A stretch of 17,156 nucleotides of DNA, from NCBI GenBank assembly GCA_937888615.1, contig CALABZ010000335.1, forward strand, positions 1 to 17,156, in the 5' to 3' direction. The notes beneath the pieces are model-generated. The model was not told the origin of the DNA and did no database searches. It worked only from the letters and a program-made list of their open reading frames with translations. Positions 13,784 through 17,156 of this stretch are shown here, in pieces. Positions within the stretch are counted from its first letter, which is position 1. Every line of letters starts with the position of its first letter. The position numbers were made by a program, and so were the translations under genes. Source of the DNA: an uncultured Lentisphaeria bacterium (GTDB taxonomy: Bacteria; Verrucomicrobiota; Lentisphaeria; Victivallales; Victivallaceae).

Positions 13784-16492
13784 CTACGATTTGATTATCC
13801 GGCCTTTGACGAGCATGTGCTCGAAAACTTTTGCACTTGCGGACGGACTGTAATAGAAGCCCTGAATAATATAGCAGCCGACCGAATCAAGGAAGTCAAT
13901 CTGGCTTTTGGTTTCCACTCCCTCGCAAATGATTTCCAGTTTCAGGGAATGGGCGAGTTCGCATATGGTTTTCACAATCTGCCCATCGCTTTTCTCCGGA
14001 TAGTCCTTAATAAACGCACGGTCGATTTTCAAAATATCAACTTTGAATTCCCTGATATACTCAAGGGATGAATAACCCGTGCCGAAATCATCAATCAGAA
14101 TTTTGAAGCCTTTATTCCTTAGCTGCGTTATTTTTTCGATTACCTGGGCCCGGTTTTTTGCAAATACCCGTTCCGTCAGTTCAAGTTGAATGTCCTCGCC
14201 TTTCAAGCCATGTTCTTTGGCACAGGCAAAGAAATAAGCCGGGAAATCCTCTTTGTCAAAATCATGGACAGACAGATTGAATGATACCGGTTTGACCGGC
14301 AGGTCTTTATCCTTCCATTCTTTTATCTGGGCGCAAAGCCGTCGTATGATCCAGCGGCTTATCTGGTTTATCAAGCCGTTGTCTTCCGCCAGCGGAATGA
14401 AAACAGACGGGGGGACCACGCCAAGCCTGCTGCTGTTCCACCGTATAAGGGCTTCCGAGCCGACGACCGAACCATCGCGGGAATCTATTTTCGGTTGGAA
14501 TTCCAGATACAGTTCTTCCTGCTGAATCGCCTTTTCCAGCATTGAGAGCAGATTGCTTTTTTCCTGGGCTTGCAACAGCATTTTATCGGAATAGAAATTG
14601 ATCGTGAGTTTATCCCCGGAGATCCTGGCCCCTCTGGCAAGACTTGCGGCTTTTATCAATTCCTCCCCGTTCGTCCCATTGTCGGGATAAATGGATATGC
14701 CGACATTTATTGATAAATAAATTTCCAATTCATTGATGGTAAACGGAACCGAGGTACAACTTTGAAGGAGGCCGCTGATGTCATTGCTCAGGGATTCGGG
14801 AGATTCGCAAGTTGAAATCAGCAGGAAATGATTGTCGCTGATCCGTCCGATAATATCATTGCTCTTGATTTTGCCTTTTAATCTTTCGACAAAGATCAGT
14901 ACAATTTTGTCGCCAATATCAAATCCGTAAAAATCATTGATGTCCTTCAGGTTGCGAATTGCGATGGAGACGATCGATAGTTTGCTGTCCGTGCCGGAGA
15001 ACTGTTCAATCGTTTTATTGATTCTTGCCAGGAGGATTCGCTTGTTGGGCAATCCGGTAAGATAGTCCAGTGAATTCAGTCTTTTAATCAACCGGTCGGA
15101 ATTCCTGATCTTGGTAATATCGTTATAAATTCCCAAATATATCACCTTGCCCGATTTCGAATCAAACAACTTTTCGATTCTCAGACGTTTCACCTGCCGG
15201 GTGCCGTCGCTCAGTGTATCGATAATATTTCCTTCCCACTTTCCGGTATTGTCCAGCCTTCTTTTCATGGCTTCATGGAAATCCGGGCCATGAACGTTTG
15301 ATTTGAACTTCGACATTTTTTGCCCCAGAGTATCTTTCGCGGAACACTTGAATATCTTCTCAAACGCCGGGTTGATGTATTCAATGATTCCCGCCGCATC
15401 GGTGATTACTACGCCTTCGCTTAAAAGCTCAAGTAGCCTTGAGGTTCTTCTCAATTGGACGGTGTCTTTGTTGATCAGCAGGGAGAGAAATAAAAAGATA
15501 TAGACCACCGCGGCAGAGAAAATGAACAGCAAGAGCGTGTATAACACGATTTTATTGAAAATCTCTTTTTCATTCGCCAGATAACGTCCGGCGGGAAGCT
15601 CGATTGCCAGATAGATGAAAGTTTTGCTTTGAGTGTCTTCAAATTCATTGAGCGGAATTTTTATTTTGAAGAAATATGCGTTGCCGAGGTGGAAAAAACG
15701 TTCCGCCGAGAAAATCCGGTCGGCCAATTTGCCGGATTTTTCAGGTTTTTCATACACCTCATCCAGCTTCACATGATACGACTTCCAGCATAGGAACTGG
15801 CGCTGATTATTGATGATATATACGTCAAATCTGGTAAGCCTGTTGAATATCTCAATTTCGTTATTCAATACATGAGTATTGAAATTGACGACCAGATAAG
15901 CGCGTTTCTTATTATTTATATAGATGGGGGCCGTAATTCGGAGGGAGGGCCTGAGGGGTCTTTCTATTTTTTCATTTTCGATGTTATAGTCATAGTTTGA
16001 AACCATGACCTGGTCTTTCTCCAGACTTGAAGCCTCTTGGTAATAATATCTTTTGCTTTTGTCCTGAAGCTGATCATCGGGGACCAGATTGGCTTTATTA
16101 TCCTCATAATTAATCCGGAATATCTCATGGCCGGCAAGGTTTAGAATTCGGAACTGATGATAATACCGCCTTCTTTCAAGGACACTTTTCAACGAATCAT
16201 ACAGGGGAGATTTATTGGCTGCCGGATTCTCGACAAAGTTTTTAACAATCGCGACTTCTGCAAAAATCGACACGTCGTTCTTCATGGTTGCGATATATTT
16301 GCGAATGAGAAGCCGGATGGCCTCGGCCTCGATCTCCTGCTGCGTTTTGACCTGATTGGTGAATTCCGCCAGATTCGTATAGTAGAGAATTCCTGCAACC
16401 GTGGAAAACAGGAAAATCATAACCACGGTCGAATAAATCATCGGCCGGATAAGAATTTTGCCGTCAAGTTTACCGAATCTCAAACGACCCAT
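13784..16492 (-). CDS. Membrane sensor-PAS-GGDEF(degenerate)-EAL protein, probable c-di-GMP phosphodiesterase
   Basis: 902 residues. TM1 is at about 17-38, a periplasmic double-Cache-like sensor at about 40-310 (HQFRILNLAGHEIFRINYE is typical of such PDC folds), TM2 at about 314-340, a PAS domain at about 350-465, GGDEF at about 472-635 and EAL at about 645-895. The GGDEF domain is dead: the motif reads SDNHF (552-556), the metal-binding aspartates of LDLDxFK are replaced (IAIRNLK, 510-515 region), and the RxxD I-site reads KSND. The EAL domain is intact: EAL (680-682), FNLS (N739), ELTE (771-774), DDFGTGYSS (801-809), LKID (K822) and CEGVE (857-861). It should hydrolyse c-di-GMP to pGpG in response to an outside signal; the GGDEF may be a GTP-binding regulatory module. 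It overlaps the upstream cyclase gene by 13 bp and has AAGGGA eight bases upstream, so translation is probably coupled. Confidence 0.93.
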   Translation of the reverse strand: MGRLRFGKLDGKILIRPMIYSTVVMIFLFSTVAGILYYTNLAEFTNQVKTQQEIEAEAIRLLIRKYIATMKNDVSIFAEVAIVKNFVENPAANKSPLYDSLKSVLERRRYYHQFRILNLAGHEIFRINYEDNKANLVPDDQLQDKSKRYYYQEASSLEKDQVMVSNYDYNIENEKIERPLRPSLRITAPIYINNKKRAYLVVNFNTHVLNNEIEIFNRLTRFDVYIINNQRQFLCWKSYHVKLDEVYEKPEKSGKLADRIFSAERFFHLGNAYFFKIKIPLNEFEDTQSKTFIYLAIELPAGRYLANEKEIFNKIVLYTLLLFIFSAAVVYIFLFLSLLINKDTVQLRRTSRLLELLSEGVVITDAAGIIEYINPAFEKIFKCSAKDTLGQKMSKFKSNVHGPDFHEAMKRRLDNTGKWEGNIIDTLSDGTRQVKRLRIEKLFDSKSGKVIYLGIYNDITKIRNSDRLIKRLNSLDYLTGLPNKRILLARINKTIEQFSGTDSKLSIVSIAIRNLKDINDFYGFDIGDKIVLIFVERLKGKIKSNDIIGRISDNHFLLISTCESPESLSNDISGLLQSCTSVPFTINELEIYLSINVGISIYPDNGTNGEELIKAASLARGARISGDKLTINFYSDKMLLQAQEKSNLLSMLEKAIQQEELYLEFQPKIDSRDGSVVGSEALIRWNSSRLGVVPPSVFIPLAEDNGLINQISRWIIRRLCAQIKEWKDKDLPVKPVSFNLSVHDFDKEDFPAYFFACAKEHGLKGEDIQLELTERVFAKNRAQVIEKITQLRNKGFKILIDDFGTGYSSLEYIREFKVDILKIDRAFIKDYPEKSDGQIVKTICELAHSLKLEIICEGVETKSQIDFLDSVGCYIIQGFYYSPSASAKVFEHMLVKGRIIKS

Positions 16493-17156
16493 CGGTTTTT
16501 TCCCTTGTTTTTGGCCTCGTATAAATTCCGGTCGGCGTTATTGATGATTTCAGCCAGATATTTTTCCTGCGGAGCGGCAATTTTTCCGATGGCAGCCCCC
16601 AGGGATACCGTGAAAACGACGCCGGAAAGTTGTTCGGACGCCTCTTCCGTTGCTTTGCGTATCCGTTCACAGATATTTCCGAGCGAGTCAAGATTTCTGC
16701 TTTCCGTGAAAATGATGAATTCGTCTCCGCCGTAGCGTCCGACCACATCGGATTTCCGGACACAGGAATTGATGATGACTGCTTCCGTCTGCAGGGCAAT
16801 GTCTCCTGAAAGATGCCCCAGGCGGTCATTCACTGATTTGAAGTCGTCGAAATCGATAATGATGATTCCGACCGTCAATCTGTTTTTTTCCGCCATACTG
16901 AGGAGTGGTCGGGTATAATTGACGAAGCCGCGCCTGTTGTAAAGTCCGGTCAGCGTATCGCGCAGGGAGTTGTCGAGATAGCTCATCGTTACCTGATAGA
17001 GATCATAGAGGTTTTCGCAGAAAAGGCTGACGTAGAGCATACTCAGGTTTTCATTGGAATTTTTCGCCATTTCAATAAATGCCACGATATGTTTCTCGTA
17101 ATTCTCGCCGATTGCACTGTCGAGAAAGCTGTAATCATGAAACATGATCATAAAAG
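16480..17156 (-). CDS. Diguanylate cyclase (GGDEF), 5' end beyond window
   Basis: At least 223 residues are visible from an in-frame ATG at 17151, but the frame is open to the window edge, so the true start may lie further right. After a helical N-terminal region (about 1-60) the GGDEF domain begins with DTLTGLYNRRGF (65-76). The metal-binding IDFDDFKSVND (99-109), GHLSGD (112-117) and the active-site GGDEF (141-145) are intact. The I-site RxxD (RKSD, 132-135) is five residues before GGDEF, as needed for product inhibition. The enzyme makes c-di-GMP from two GTP. The C-terminus NADRNLYEAKNKGKNR is the usual ending. Its stop overlaps the start of the EAL protein by 13 bp, a synthesis/degradation pair. 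No input domain is recognisable in the visible part. Confidence 0.9.
   Translation of the reverse strand, partial: FMIMFHDYSFLDSAIGENYEKHIVAFIEMAKNSNENLSMLYVSLFCENLYDLYQVTMSYLDNSLRDTLTGLYNRRGFVNYTRPLLSMAEKNRLTVGIIIIDFDDFKSVNDRLGHLSGDIALQTEAVIINSCVRKSDVVGRYGGDEFIIFTESRNLDSLGNICERIRKATEEASEQLSGVVFTVSLGAAIGKIAAPQEKYLAEIINNADRNLYEAKNKGKNRWVV

Noticed and set aside
13741..13784. Terminator after the EAL gene from CGGTATTCGG and CCGTAATCCG.
   Set aside because: The arms pair only at the three outer positions at each end, with internal mismatches, and no T-run follows closely.

Overview
The window looks like part of a chromosome from a PVC-group bacterium, most probably Lentisphaerota (Victivallis-like). 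The main clue is a pseudopilin-like protein with an FTLIELLVVIAIIAIL leader and an H-X9-DG motif, encoded between a GntR/LacI-type chimeric regulator and a large exported hydrolase-like protein. This arrangement is repeated many times in such genomes. This placement is inferred from memory of these families, not from a search. The window is tightly packed: there is no gene-free stretch above 300 bp, and I saw no tRNA, rRNA, CRISPR array or insertion sequence.

Layout. (1) Positions 1-3292, minus strand: an operon of a short secretin, a MacA/HlyD-type periplasmic adaptor with a long coiled-coil hairpin, and the N-terminal part of a MacB/LolD-type ABC ATPase cut by the left edge. A near-consensus sigma70 promoter lies at 3375-3402. 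(2) Positions 3483-7880, plus strand: prephenate dehydrogenase (tyrA), meso-diaminopimelate dehydrogenase (ddh), a small exported repeat protein, a CYTH-domain protein, a Nudix hydrolase and an MBL-fold hydrolase. Gaps are 12-66 bp, and ddh may also have its own promoter. (3) Positions 7968-12855, plus strand: a consensus promoter with two upstream ATATGTC repeats drives a GntR-type regulator, an H-X9-DG pseudopilin and a 999-residue secreted, putatively carbohydrate-active protein. (4) Positions 12896-13678, minus strand: a family 2 glycosyltransferase with its own likely promoter. (5) Positions 13784-17156, minus strand, noticeably AT-richer: a diguanylate cyclase (5' end beyond the window) overlapping by 13 bp a membrane sensor-PAS-GGDEF-EAL protein. 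In that protein the GGDEF domain is degenerate and the EAL domain is intact.

How they work together. Region 1 suggests an export machine in which an ABC/adaptor pair is combined with a secretin as the outer-membrane channel instead of a TolC-type protein. Region 3 looks like a sugar-responsive cassette: regulator, surface or secretion-associated pseudopilin, and exported enzyme. Region 5 encodes c-di-GMP synthesis and degradation as two specialised, translationally coupled enzymes. The strongest leads for something undescribed are the secretin/adaptor/ABC hybrid and the regulator-pseudopilin-hydrolase cassette.
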